Source: Clostridiales bacterium
GTDB lineage: Bacteria > Bacillota > Clostridia > Christensenellales > CAG-917
Length of the DNA: 5,474 nucleotides
Assembly (NCBI GenBank): GCA_014799525.1
Contig: JAAVHW010000092.1
Span: 1 to 5,474 of the forward strand
Reading direction: 5' to 3'
The position numbers and the translations under genes are program-made. Below are positions 1 through 5,474 of this stretch, piece after piece (position 1 is the first letter of the stretch; every line of letters begins with the position of its first letter). The notes under the pieces were generated by a model that was not told where the DNA came from, made no database searches, and worked only from the letters and a program-made list of their open reading frames with translations.

Positions 1-939
1 CTTGACTATGATGAAGATGAGGATGACGAGCCACGAGAGGAGCTTTCAGACACAGAACGGACATTTTATCCGCAGGAGGCAAGCGGTGCTGTTGCGATAG
101 AGGCGACCTCTAATCGCGGACTTTGTGAGGAGAATATGAACGCCAAATGCTATCCAGCGAGCACGACGAAGGTGCTTACGGCACTTGTCGTACTCAACAC
201 CTTGCCGCTTGACAGGGTTGTCACCGTGCCTAAGCAGGCGGAGGGTGTGGAAGGCTCGTCAATTTACCTGCATGCGGGGGAGAAAATAACGGTAAACGAT
301 TTGTTGCTTGGGCTTATGCTCAGGAGCGGAAATGACGCGGCTACTGCGCTTGCTATAGAGGCGTCAGGCAGTGTGGATAAATTTGCTTTGCTTATGAATG
401 AAACGGCAAAATCAGTGGGCGCAGTAAACTCGCATTTTGTCAATCCGCACGGCTTGCATGACGACGACCATTATACGACGGCATACGACCTTGCGCTTAT
501 CACTGCCGCGGCGTACGAAAACGAGGAGTTTGTACGTATCGTAAGCACGAAGCAGGCGAAGATATTGATTGACGACGAGCCGCACTATATTGCAAACAAA
601 AATAAGCTGCTCACCCTCTATGAGGGTGCAAACGGCGTAAAAACGGGCTATACTAAAAAGAGCGGCAGATGTCTTGTGGGCGGTGCGCTTAGAGGCGGCA
701 TGCAGCTAATCACCGTAGTGCTCAATTATGGCGATATGTGGAATGATACCATTCGTTTGCTCAACTACGGCTTTGACAATTTTGAAATGGTGCCGCTTGA
801 CAACGCCTTGCTTAAAAGCGATAGCGCAAAAACGCCTATAGAGATAGGCTGTCCGTCTGGTGTGACGGAGGACTGGAAAAATATTTGCTATCCGCTGCGC
901 AAGGACGGAAGCGAGTATATTGTGCTGAAGGCAGCATAA
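1..939 (+). CDS. D-alanyl-D-alanine carboxypeptidase (DacF/PBP5-like, peptidase family S11), 5'-partial
   Basis: This low-molecular-mass penicillin-binding protein trims the terminal D-Ala from peptidoglycan stem peptides outside the membrane. Frame 1 is open from the first base, so the start and any signal peptide lie upstream; 312 residues are visible. An ATG at position 136 is not the start, because conserved family sequence (GAVAIEA, residues 29-35) precedes it. The S11 motifs are all present: STTK with nucleophile Ser54 and Lys57 (160-171), SGN at 109-111 (325-333) and KTG at 214-216 (640-648). Residues 1-20 are strongly acidic, probably a linker between a membrane or secretion segment and the enzyme domain. 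After the conserved LLNYGFDNFEMVPL only about 45 residues remain, so the usual C-terminal beta domain (PBP5_C) looks shortened and no amphipathic anchor helix is seen. A terminator follows. Family assignment is firm; the exact paralogue (dacF, dacB or other) is not resolvable. Confidence 0.95.
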   Translation, partial: LDYDEDEDDEPREELSDTERTFYPQEASGAVAIEATSNRGLCEENMNAKCYPASTTKVLTALVVLNTLPLDRVVTVPKQAEGVEGSSIYLHAGEKITVNDLLLGLMLRSGNDAATALAIEASGSVDKFALLMNETAKSVGAVNSHFVNPHGLHDDDHYTTAYDLALITAAAYENEEFVRIVSTKQAKILIDDEPHYIANKNKLLTLYEGANGVKTGYTKKSGRCLVGGALRGGMQLITVVLNYGDMWNDTIRLLNYGFDNFEMVPLDNALLKSDSAKTPIEIGCPSGVTEDWKNICYPLRKDGSEYIVLKAA

Positions 940-990
940 AATTTCAAGTGCTCACAAAACGTCGGGTCTTTTGATTTTGATAATTGTTGA

Positions 991-1025
991 TAAGATAGCG
1001 GAAGAGTGCCGCTGTCTTATTTTTT
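991..1025 (+). terminator. Rho-independent terminator after the carboxypeptidase gene
   Basis: An 11-bp stem (991-1001 with 1009-1019) has one internal T-G wobble (996 with 1014) and a 7-nt loop. The right arm is followed directly by six T residues (1020-1025). It begins 51 bp after the carboxypeptidase stop codon and should end that transcript, separating it from rluB. Confidence 0.88.
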
Positions 1026-1077
1026 GTGCGGATAAATTGCGGTTTGACTCTAATTTTTCAGCGTTTGCGCAATTTGC

Positions 1078-1106
1078 TTGCGTGTAAGCGCGATATACTG
1101 TATAAT
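1078..1106 (+). promoter_or_regulatory. Sigma-A-type promoter for the rluB transcription unit
   Basis: A TTGCGT hexamer (1078-1083; four of six match TTGACA) and a perfect TATAAT (1101-1106) are separated by 17 bp. Transcription would start near 1113 and leave a leader of about 60 nt before the ATG at 1174. A second perfect TATAAT at 1115-1120 has no good -35 box at the right distance, so it is a weaker alternative. The placement just downstream of a terminator and upstream of a gene supports the call. The start site itself is inferred. Confidence 0.7.
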
Positions 1107-1173
1107 CTTGTAAATATAATGCTTATATTTTCCGTTGTGGGTTTAAAAATAGCCCTGACGTTTTGGAGAGCTT

Positions 1174-2010
1174 ATGCGTATAAACAAATATCTTGCCGAG
1201 TGCGGAGTATGCTCGCGAAGAAAAGCCGACGAGCTTGTCAAGGCAGGCAGAGTATCAGTCAACAAAAAGGTTGTTCGCGAGGTCGGAAGCGAAGTTGATG
1301 AAACAAACGATACCGTTTTTGTAGATGGCAAAAAGGTTGTCAGAGTCACTCACTATGATTACGTCATGTTCAACAAGCCGAAGGGCTGTGTGACAACCAT
1401 GAACGACGAGCGCGACAACAAGAGCGGCCGCAAGAAATCGGATGCGGAGGGCGACGGCTTAAATGCAAGCGGACGAGAGCGTGTCAGTGTTGACGGTGCG
1501 CAGGGTGCGGACGTAAAAAAGAAGCCGCGCAGGACTGTCATAGACTATATTGACGGCTACAAAGATAAGCGCCTGTTTCCTGTAGGCAGGCTTGATTATG
1601 ACAGCGAGGGCTTGCTGCTGCTCACAAACGACGGCGATATGACGTATAAGCTCACACATCCCTCAAGCGAAATCCCAAAGACGTACGTAGTACGTATCGA
1701 GGGCTCAATCGAGGAGAGCGACCTTGCAATACTTCGCAAGGGTGTGACTGTAGACGGCGTGAAATATGGGCGTTCAAAGGTCAGAGTGACTGGCGTAGAG
1801 GGCAATGATACCCGCCTTGAGGTTGTCATATTCGAGGGTAAAAACAGAGAGATACGCCGTATGTTTGAGGCGGTTGAAAAGAACGTTGTGTTCTTGAAGC
1901 GCGTAGCTATTGGCGAGCTTAGACTCGGCGGTCTGTCGCGCGGCGGATATAGAGAGCTTAGCGAGAGCGAGGTGACATACCTTGCAAAGCTTTGCAATCT
2001 CCAAAGATAA
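1174..2010 (+). CDS. rluB: rRNA pseudouridine synthase, RsuA/RluB family
   Basis: This enzyme isomerises a specific uridine in rRNA to pseudouridine; family members act on 23S (RluB, RluF, RluE) or 16S (RsuA) rRNA. The 278 residues begin with an S4 RNA-binding domain (about 1-55: MRINKYLAECGVCSRRKADE). The catalytic domain opens with FNKPKGCVTT (66-75). The signature GRLDYDSEGLLLLTNDG (138-154) carries the predicted catalytic Asp141, and GKNREIRRMFEAV (222-234) is a conserved C-terminal motif. The ATG at 1174 is chosen because the S4 domain begins at its first codon and GGAG (1165-1168) sits 5 nt upstream. Most relatives run about 240 residues; the excess is a charged insertion at about 82-118, between the KPKG motif and the TVIDYI strand. 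Family is certain. RluB is the likeliest subtype from the S4 domain and the LDYDSEGLLLLTNDG form, but the target uridine cannot be read from sequence. Confidence 0.93.
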   Translation: MRINKYLAECGVCSRRKADELVKAGRVSVNKKVVREVGSEVDETNDTVFVDGKKVVRVTHYDYVMFNKPKGCVTTMNDERDNKSGRKKSDAEGDGLNASGRERVSVDGAQGADVKKKPRRTVIDYIDGYKDKRLFPVGRLDYDSEGLLLLTNDGDMTYKLTHPSSEIPKTYVVRIEGSIEESDLAILRKGVTVDGVKYGRSKVRVTGVEGNDTRLEVVIFEGKNREIRRMFEAVEKNVVFLKRVAIGELRLGGLSRGGYRELSESEVTYLAKLCNLQR

Positions 2011-2030
2011 TAAAGCAAAGATAACAAAGA

Positions 2031-2052
2031 AAGCCTAAAACTACGCAGGCTT
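2031..2052 (+). other. Small hairpin in the rluB-surE gap
   Basis: AAGCCT (2031-2036) is complementary to AGGCTT (2047-2052) around a 10-nt loop. A second AGGCT at 2068-2072 could compete for the left arm. No T-run follows, so it is unlikely to be a strong intrinsic terminator. It may be an RNA-processing or attenuating structure, or chance. The rest of the 149-bp gap (2011-2159) shows no gene and no convincing promoter. Confidence 0.3.
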
Positions 2053-2148
2053 GATAGCTGCGGCGATAGGCTAAATGGATTGATTGTGACAGAAATATGC
2101 ACTGTTTAGTAGCATTTCAGTGACATAACTTGATGTAGAGAATGGATT

Positions 2149-2155
2149 GAGGAGG
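2149..2155 (+). promoter_or_regulatory. Strong Shine-Dalgarno of surE
   Basis: GAGGAGG lies 4 nt before the ATG at 2160. It is the closest match to the anti-SD sequence in the window, and it fixes the surE start together with the family N-terminus that begins at that ATG. Confidence 0.85.
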
Positions 2156-2159
2156 ACAT

Positions 2160-2921
2160 ATGAATATACTTATTGCAAATGACGACGGATATGATGCAAA
2201 GGGTATTCGCACGCTTGCAAGGCGGCTTGCCGTAGAGCATGACGTAGTGATTGTCGCTCCCGACGGTGAAAGGTCTGGGTACTCCCATTTCGTGCATTTT
2301 TACGGCGGTATTACATATAGAAAAGTGTTTATGCCAGACGGCATCACCACGTACGCCGTTGACGGTGCGCCAGCAGATTGCGTTATATTTGCGGTCAAAT
2401 ATCTTTTCAAGGAAAAGAAGTTTGACGTTGTTCTGTCGGGCATAAATGCGGGCTTGAACATAGGCTCGGATATCATATATTCGGGTACGTGCGGCGCGGC
2501 GCAGGAGGGTACGTTCCACCGCATTCCGTCAATAGCCGTATCGCTGCGCACTCGCGGCACGAGCGACTATGATTTTGCGGCTGATTTTGTAGCTGAAAAC
2601 CTTGAAAAGCTCATGTCGTTTGCTACTGAAAACGTGACTGTCAACGTAAACTTCCCTTATCCAAACCGCGAGCAGATTGCAGGTGTGAAAGTTGCGCCCA
2701 TATCCTTCCGTCCCTACAATGAAAATTATTTCAGCAAAGTGGACGAGAACGGTATTGAGCATTTTTATATCGAGGGGCATTCAAAAAAGGACCACCCACG
2801 CGAAGATTACGGCGATTGGGCGCTTTGTGACAACGGCTATATCACCGTCTCGCCAATAAAGCTTTTTGCAACGGATGAAGAGGCTCTGCGTGCTATGCAG
2901 GGTGCGGAGTTCAAGCTATGA
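2160..2921 (+). CDS. surE: 5'/3'-nucleotidase SurE
   Basis: SurE is a cytoplasmic, divalent-metal-dependent phosphatase that removes phosphate from nucleoside monophosphates; some members also cleave short polyphosphate. The 253 residues match the usual family length. Visible motifs are NDDGYDAKGI at 7-16 (metal ligands Asp8 and Asp9), APDGERSGYS at 33-42 (metal ligand Ser39), VDGAPADCV at 67-75, and the hallmark SGINAGLNIGSD at 93-104 (metal ligand Asn96) followed by YSGTCGAAQEGT at 107-118. The C-terminal DW..CDNGYITVSPI is also typical. Key residues are intact, so it should be active. Its stop codon overlaps the start of the next gene (ATGA, 2918-2921), indicating translational coupling. 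It lies 149 bp after rluB with no clear terminator between, so it may share the rluB promoter. Substrate preference among NMPs cannot be predicted. Confidence 0.96.
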   Translation: MNILIANDDGYDAKGIRTLARRLAVEHDVVIVAPDGERSGYSHFVHFYGGITYRKVFMPDGITTYAVDGAPADCVIFAVKYLFKEKKFDVVLSGINAGLNIGSDIIYSGTCGAAQEGTFHRIPSIAVSLRTRGTSDYDFAADFVAENLEKLMSFATENVTVNVNFPYPNREQIAGVKVAPISFRPYNENYFSKVDENGIEHFYIEGHSKKDHPREDYGDWALCDNGYITVSPIKLFATDEEALRAMQGAEFKL

Positions 2922-4180
2922 AGGTGTGCGTAGTAGGTGCAGGCGCGGCAGGCTGTATGGCGGCTATAACGCTTGCAAGGGGCGGAGCCGAGGTCGTTCT
3001 GCTTGAAAAAAACGAGAAGATAGGAAAGAAAATTTATATCACAGGCAAGGGGCGTTGCAACCTTACAAACAACTGCGATATGAACGATTTATTTGCCCAC
3101 ATAGTACACGGAGAAAAGTTTCTGCGTTCCGCGCTATATTCTTTCACGCCGCAGGACGCAATGGCCTTCTTTGAAGATGCAGGGCTTAGCCTTGTGACGG
3201 AGAGGGGGAACAGAGTATTTCCAGAATCGCAGAAGTCGTCCGACGTGATAAAAACGCTTGAAAAGGAACTCAAGCGCGCAAGTGTGAGCGTCAAGTATAA
3301 CTGTAAGGTGCTTGAAATAAAAGTCGTAAGCGGAAAAGATAATCTTGACTGCATAGACGGTGTAAGCAAGGATACGTTTGAGGTTGTAACCGACGGGGGC
3401 GCGATAGCCTGCGATAAGGTTGTCGTTGCGACAGGCGGAGTGAGCTATCCCTCAACCGGTTCGACTGGCGACGGATACGCGTTTGCAAGAAGCCTCGGGC
3501 ATAAGATTACGCCGCCTAAGCAGGGGCTTGTGCCTATACACGTAAGGCAGGAGATAGCTTCCTTGCAGGGCATATCTCTAAAAAACGTGGAGCTTAGTGC
3601 GCTTACGGATAGCGGCAAGTGTATTGCAAGCAGATTTGGAGAGCTTATGTTCACGGACAGAGGGCTGTCCGGTCCAATCGCGCTTACTCTGTCGTCGTAT
3701 ATCAACCGTATGGACGGTGTGAAGCTCGTGCTTGACTTAAAGCCGTCGCTTGACGAAAAGCAGCTTGACGCGCGTATACTTCGCGACTTCGAGGAGCGTA
3801 AAAATCAGGATATAAAGAATGTAACCCGTGCGCTTCTGCCAGACAGACTCAACCTATACGTTTTGCGCCGTGCCGATATTGCGGAGTGGAAAAAGGTGAA
3901 TATAATTACCAAGGACGAGAGAGCTCGCCTCGTGCATACGGTGAAGAATCTCGCCTTTGACGTAAAGGAGCTTGCGCCGTTTACGGAGGCAGTCATCACC
4001 TCGGGCGGCGTTGACGTAAAGGAGCTAAAACCGTCCTGCGAGAGCAGGCTGAGAAGCGGAATATATTTCGTTGGCGAAACGGCAGATATAGACGCGCTGA
4101 CTGGCGGCTTCAATCTTCAGCTCGCGTTTGCGACGGGCGTAGCGGCGGCAAGAGATATTTTGAAGTCGATTGGGAAATAA
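2918..4180 (+). CDS. NAD(P)/FAD-dependent oxidoreductase, HI0933/YhiN/BaiN family
   Basis: This is a predicted cytoplasmic flavoprotein of 420 residues, full length for the family. The N-terminal FAD dinucleotide-binding motif is GAGAAG (7-12), with LLEKN (28-32) ending the second beta strand. The family hallmark GKGRCNLTN is at 43-51, the second FAD motif VVVATGGVSYPSTGSTGDGY at 168-187, and TDRGLSGP at 246-253. The C-terminal block has ITSGGVDVKEL (360-370), GIYFVGE (381-387) and TGGFNLQLAFATG (395-407). Members are variously annotated as aminoacetone oxidase-like, as YhiN, or as BaiN, named for a role proposed in bile-acid 7-dehydroxylation; most have no proven physiological reaction, and no bile-acid genes lie here. 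The start ATG overlaps the surE stop by 4 bp, with GGAG (2906-2909) 8 nt upstream. Next to cmk, as here, it is a familiar clostridial arrangement from general knowledge. Family firm; substrate unknown. Confidence 0.93.
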   Translation: MKVCVVGAGAAGCMAAITLARGGAEVVLLEKNEKIGKKIYITGKGRCNLTNNCDMNDLFAHIVHGEKFLRSALYSFTPQDAMAFFEDAGLSLVTERGNRVFPESQKSSDVIKTLEKELKRASVSVKYNCKVLEIKVVSGKDNLDCIDGVSKDTFEVVTDGGAIACDKVVVATGGVSYPSTGSTGDGYAFARSLGHKITPPKQGLVPIHVRQEIASLQGISLKNVELSALTDSGKCIASRFGELMFTDRGLSGPIALTLSSYINRMDGVKLVLDLKPSLDEKQLDARILRDFEERKNQDIKNVTRALLPDRLNLYVLRRADIAEWKKVNIITKDERARLVHTVKNLAFDVKELAPFTEAVITSGGVDVKELKPSCESRLRSGIYFVGETADIDALTGGFNLQLAFATGVAAARDILKSIGK

Positions 4181-4213
4181 TTTACAAAAGATATTTATGA
4201 GCCGAAAGGCAAA

Positions 4214-4217
4214 GGAG
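4214..4217 (+). promoter_or_regulatory. Shine-Dalgarno that decides the cmk start
   Basis: GGAG sits 6 nt before the ATG at 4224. An in-frame ATG at 4197 would add nine residues (MSRKAKENV) but has no recognisable SD and would put extra sequence before the canonical Cmk opening (MLNIAIDGP). The later start is therefore preferred. Confidence 0.8.
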
Positions 4218-4223
4218 AACGTA

Positions 4224-5474
4224 ATGCTGAATATAGCTATTGACGGACCTGCAGGAGCGGGTAAAAGCACCGTAGCTAAGGCGGTTGCAAAGGATTTGGG
4301 GGTTATCTATCTCGATACTGGCGCGATGTACCGCGCAACGGCGTACTACGCCTTGCAGCAGGGCGTGTCAGTCACCGACGAGGAGAGAGTGAAGTCCTTG
4401 CTTGAAAATATGAGTATGGATATCGTCTACGAGGACGGCGCACAGCAGATTTACGTCAACGGCGTCAACACCACGCCGTATCTTCGCGAGCATTATATGT
4501 CAAAGGCGGCGAGCGATATTTCCGCATTGCCGTGCGTCAGATATAAGATGGTTGAGCTTCAGCGCACGTTTGCAAAGGTGCATGACGTCGTGCTTGACGG
4601 CAGAGATATTGGTACGTTCGTGTTGCCGGACGCAAACTGCAAGTTCTTTATGACGGCAACTCCCGAGGAGAGAGCGACGAGAAGATATAAGGAGCTTATC
4701 GAGAAGGGACAGCAGGTTGACTACGACACTGTTTTGAGCGACATAAAGCAGCGCGACTACAATGATTCACACCGCGCAGTCGCGCCCTTAAAGCAGGCGG
4801 ATGACGCGGACTTTGTTGATACTACGGGTATGGATATAGAGGACGTCGTCGCGCACATAAAGCAGGTCGTACACATTAAGACAAAGCCAGCCCCCTCCGA
4901 GCAAAAGGCGGTTCAACCTCGCGAGGAAGAAAAGCCGATGTCTAAGAGTATGGCAAAAAGAATGAAGAAGTATTATCAGCCGCAAAAGAGCTTTTGCTTC
5001 TATCGCGCGATGCGCGTATTTCGGCGCCCGATTCAAGCCATACTTTGGCCTATAAAGATTGTAAACAAGCAAAACGCGGCGATTGACGGCAAGGCTATTT
5101 ATACCTGCAATCACTACTCAAAGGTGGATACGTTTATTCCGTGCTTTGCGCTTTTTAAAAAAGAGGCGCACATACTCGCAAAGTACGAGCTTTTCAAGGT
5201 GTCGATAGCAGGTTGGTTCCTGCATAAGATGGGTGCAATTCCCGTAAGGCGCGGCGAGGCGGATATAGCGGCGGTAAAGAGCGTACTCGGCGTGCTTAAA
5301 GAGGATAAGAAGCTGATGATATTCCCCGAGGGTACGAGGAATAAGAGCGGCTCGCAGGAGATGGCGGAGTTCAAGACGGGTACGGCACGTTTTGCGATAA
5401 AGACAAAGGCGCCGATTGTGCCTATGCTTTACTATTCCTCGCCAAAGCTGTTCAGACGCAACTGGCTTTATATC
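4224..5474 (+). CDS. cmk: Cytidylate kinase fused to PlsC-type 1-acylglycerol-3-phosphate acyltransferase, 3'-partial
   Basis: One frame without a stop gives 417 residues and runs off the window. The N-terminal part (1 to about 216) is a complete (d)CMP kinase, ATP + CMP to ADP + CDP: P-loop GPAGAGKS (8-15), CMP-site LDTGAMYR (30-37), LDGRDIGTFVLPDA (124-137), RDYNDSHRAVAPL (177-189) and the closing DFVDTTG. A charged, Pro/Lys/Glu-rich linker (about 217-255) follows. The second part is an LPLAT/PlsC acyltransferase, which makes phosphatidic acid from lysophosphatidic acid at the membrane: NHYSKVD (296-302; HX4D with His297 and Asp302), GAIPVRRG (337-344), FPEGTR (367-372) and APIVPM (396-401). 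Cmk alone normally ends near 215-230 residues. No obvious transmembrane helix is seen; FYRAMRVF...AILWPIKIV (259-280) may dock on the membrane. The gene starts 43 bp after the flavoprotein gene, probably in the same operon. Both domains are firm calls; a single polypeptide is what the sequence shows, though a separate internally initiated PlsC is possible. Confidence 0.93.
   Translation, partial: MLNIAIDGPAGAGKSTVAKAVAKDLGVIYLDTGAMYRATAYYALQQGVSVTDEERVKSLLENMSMDIVYEDGAQQIYVNGVNTTPYLREHYMSKAASDISALPCVRYKMVELQRTFAKVHDVVLDGRDIGTFVLPDANCKFFMTATPEERATRRYKELIEKGQQVDYDTVLSDIKQRDYNDSHRAVAPLKQADDADFVDTTGMDIEDVVAHIKQVVHIKTKPAPSEQKAVQPREEEKPMSKSMAKRMKKYYQPQKSFCFYRAMRVFRRPIQAILWPIKIVNKQNAAIDGKAIYTCNHYSKVDTFIPCFALFKKEAHILAKYELFKVSIAGWFLHKMGAIPVRRGEADIAAVKSVLGVLKEDKKLMIFPEGTRNKSGSQEMAEFKTGTARFAIKTKAPIVPMLYYSSPKLFRRNWLYI
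4923..4940 (+). promoter_or_regulatory. Candidate internal ribosome binding site and start for a stand-alone PlsC
   Basis: In the linker of the fused gene, GAGGAAG (4923-4929) lies 8 nt before an in-frame ATG (4938, Met239), with further in-frame ATGs at 4950 and 4962. A product starting there (MSKSMAKRMKKYY) would have the basic N-terminus and length expected of a free PlsC. GAG-GAA-GAA is also plain Glu coding sequence, so the resemblance to an SD may be coincidental. Confidence 0.35.
4974..5474 (+). other. plsC: PlsC/LPLAT acyltransferase domain of the fused gene
   Basis: This marks the acyltransferase half, residues about 251-417 and cut by the window edge. The acyl-transfer residues (His297 and Asp302) and the phosphate-binding FPEGTR are intact, so the domain looks catalytically competent. 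The remaining C-terminal part, typically some tens of residues after the VPM motif, lies beyond the window. Assignment to lysophosphatidate as acceptor is by family; other lysophospholipid acceptors are possible. Confidence 0.85.

Noticed and set aside
938..1087. Open frame continuing past the carboxypeptidase stop in frame 2, considered as a frameshifted C-terminal domain
   Set aside because: The translation does not resemble the PBP5 C-terminal domain and reads straight through the terminator stem and T-tract.
1026..1298. A 90-residue + strand ORF with a GTG start that begins MRINCG, similar to the first residues of the pseudouridine synthase
   Set aside because: It starts inside the terminator T-tract, spans the promoter, has no SD and overlaps the S4 domain of rluB in another frame. 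The MRIN resemblance is chance.
2003..2024. Direct repeat AAAGATAA (2003-2010 and 2017-2024) at the end of rluB
   Set aside because: It is eight bases in A-rich sequence, likely chance, with no target-site or repeat-array context.
1596..2102. A 168-residue minus-strand ORF opposite the rluB 3' half
   Set aside because: It is a Ser/Leu-rich antisense shadow of a well-supported gene, with no family resemblance and no sensible start signal.
2080..2110. Possible surE promoter (TTGATT or TTGTGA with a downstream -10)
   Set aside because: No hexamer near TATAAT occurs at 16-18 bp spacing, so it is not supported.
2106..2519. A 137-residue minus-strand ORF opposite surE
   Set aside because: It is antisense to conserved SurE motifs; the composition looks like a reverse-strand shadow and no motif is seen.
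4197..4223. Upstream in-frame ATG as the start of cmk
   Set aside because: It has no SD and would add nine residues before the canonical Cmk N-terminus; the ATG at 4224 has GGAG at good spacing.
4788..5374. Minus-strand ORFs in the last 700 bases, which might suggest that no + strand gene is present there
   Set aside because: The + strand frame from 4224 is open to the window edge and carries clear Cmk and PlsC motifs; the minus-strand ORFs are shadows.

Overview
The window reads as a chromosomal housekeeping segment of a Gram-positive, Clostridia-like bacterium (Bacillota). The grounds are strong GGAG/GAGGAGG ribosome binding sites, a DacF-type D,D-carboxypeptidase, an HI0933/BaiN-type flavoprotein next to cytidylate kinase, a PlsC-type acyltransferase after it, and frequent AGA and ATA codons. 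Lineage is an inference. All genes lie on the + strand. I see no mobile element, CRISPR array, tRNA or rRNA.

Layout: (1) 1-939 is the 3' part of a penicillin-binding D-Ala-D-Ala carboxypeptidase. It is open to the left window edge and has all three catalytic motifs. (2) 940-1173 is an intergenic region holding a good intrinsic terminator (991-1025) and a sigma-A-like promoter (1078-1106), so a new transcription unit starts here. (3) 1174-2010 is an RsuA/RluB-type rRNA pseudouridine synthase with an unusual charged insertion. (4) 2011-2159 is a 149-bp gap with a small hairpin but no convincing terminator or promoter. (5) 2160-2921 is SurE (nucleoside 5'-monophosphate phosphatase). It overlaps by 4 bp (ATGA) with (6) 2918-4180, a complete HI0933/BaiN-family FAD oxidoreductase. 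(7) From 4224 to the right edge, one uninterrupted reading frame encodes a full cytidylate kinase followed by a PlsC-type lysophosphatidate acyltransferase domain, so it appears to be a Cmk-PlsC fusion. Its end lies outside the window.

The genes from rluB or surE onward probably form one operon. The metabolic theme of its distal part is inferred: Cmk phosphorylates CMP, SurE can dephosphorylate nucleoside monophosphates, and PlsC makes phosphatidic acid, which consumes CTP and later releases CMP during phospholipid synthesis. A fused Cmk-PlsC would place CMP recycling and phosphatidate formation on one polypeptide. This fusion, together with a possible internal translation start at its linker, is the most notable feature of the window.
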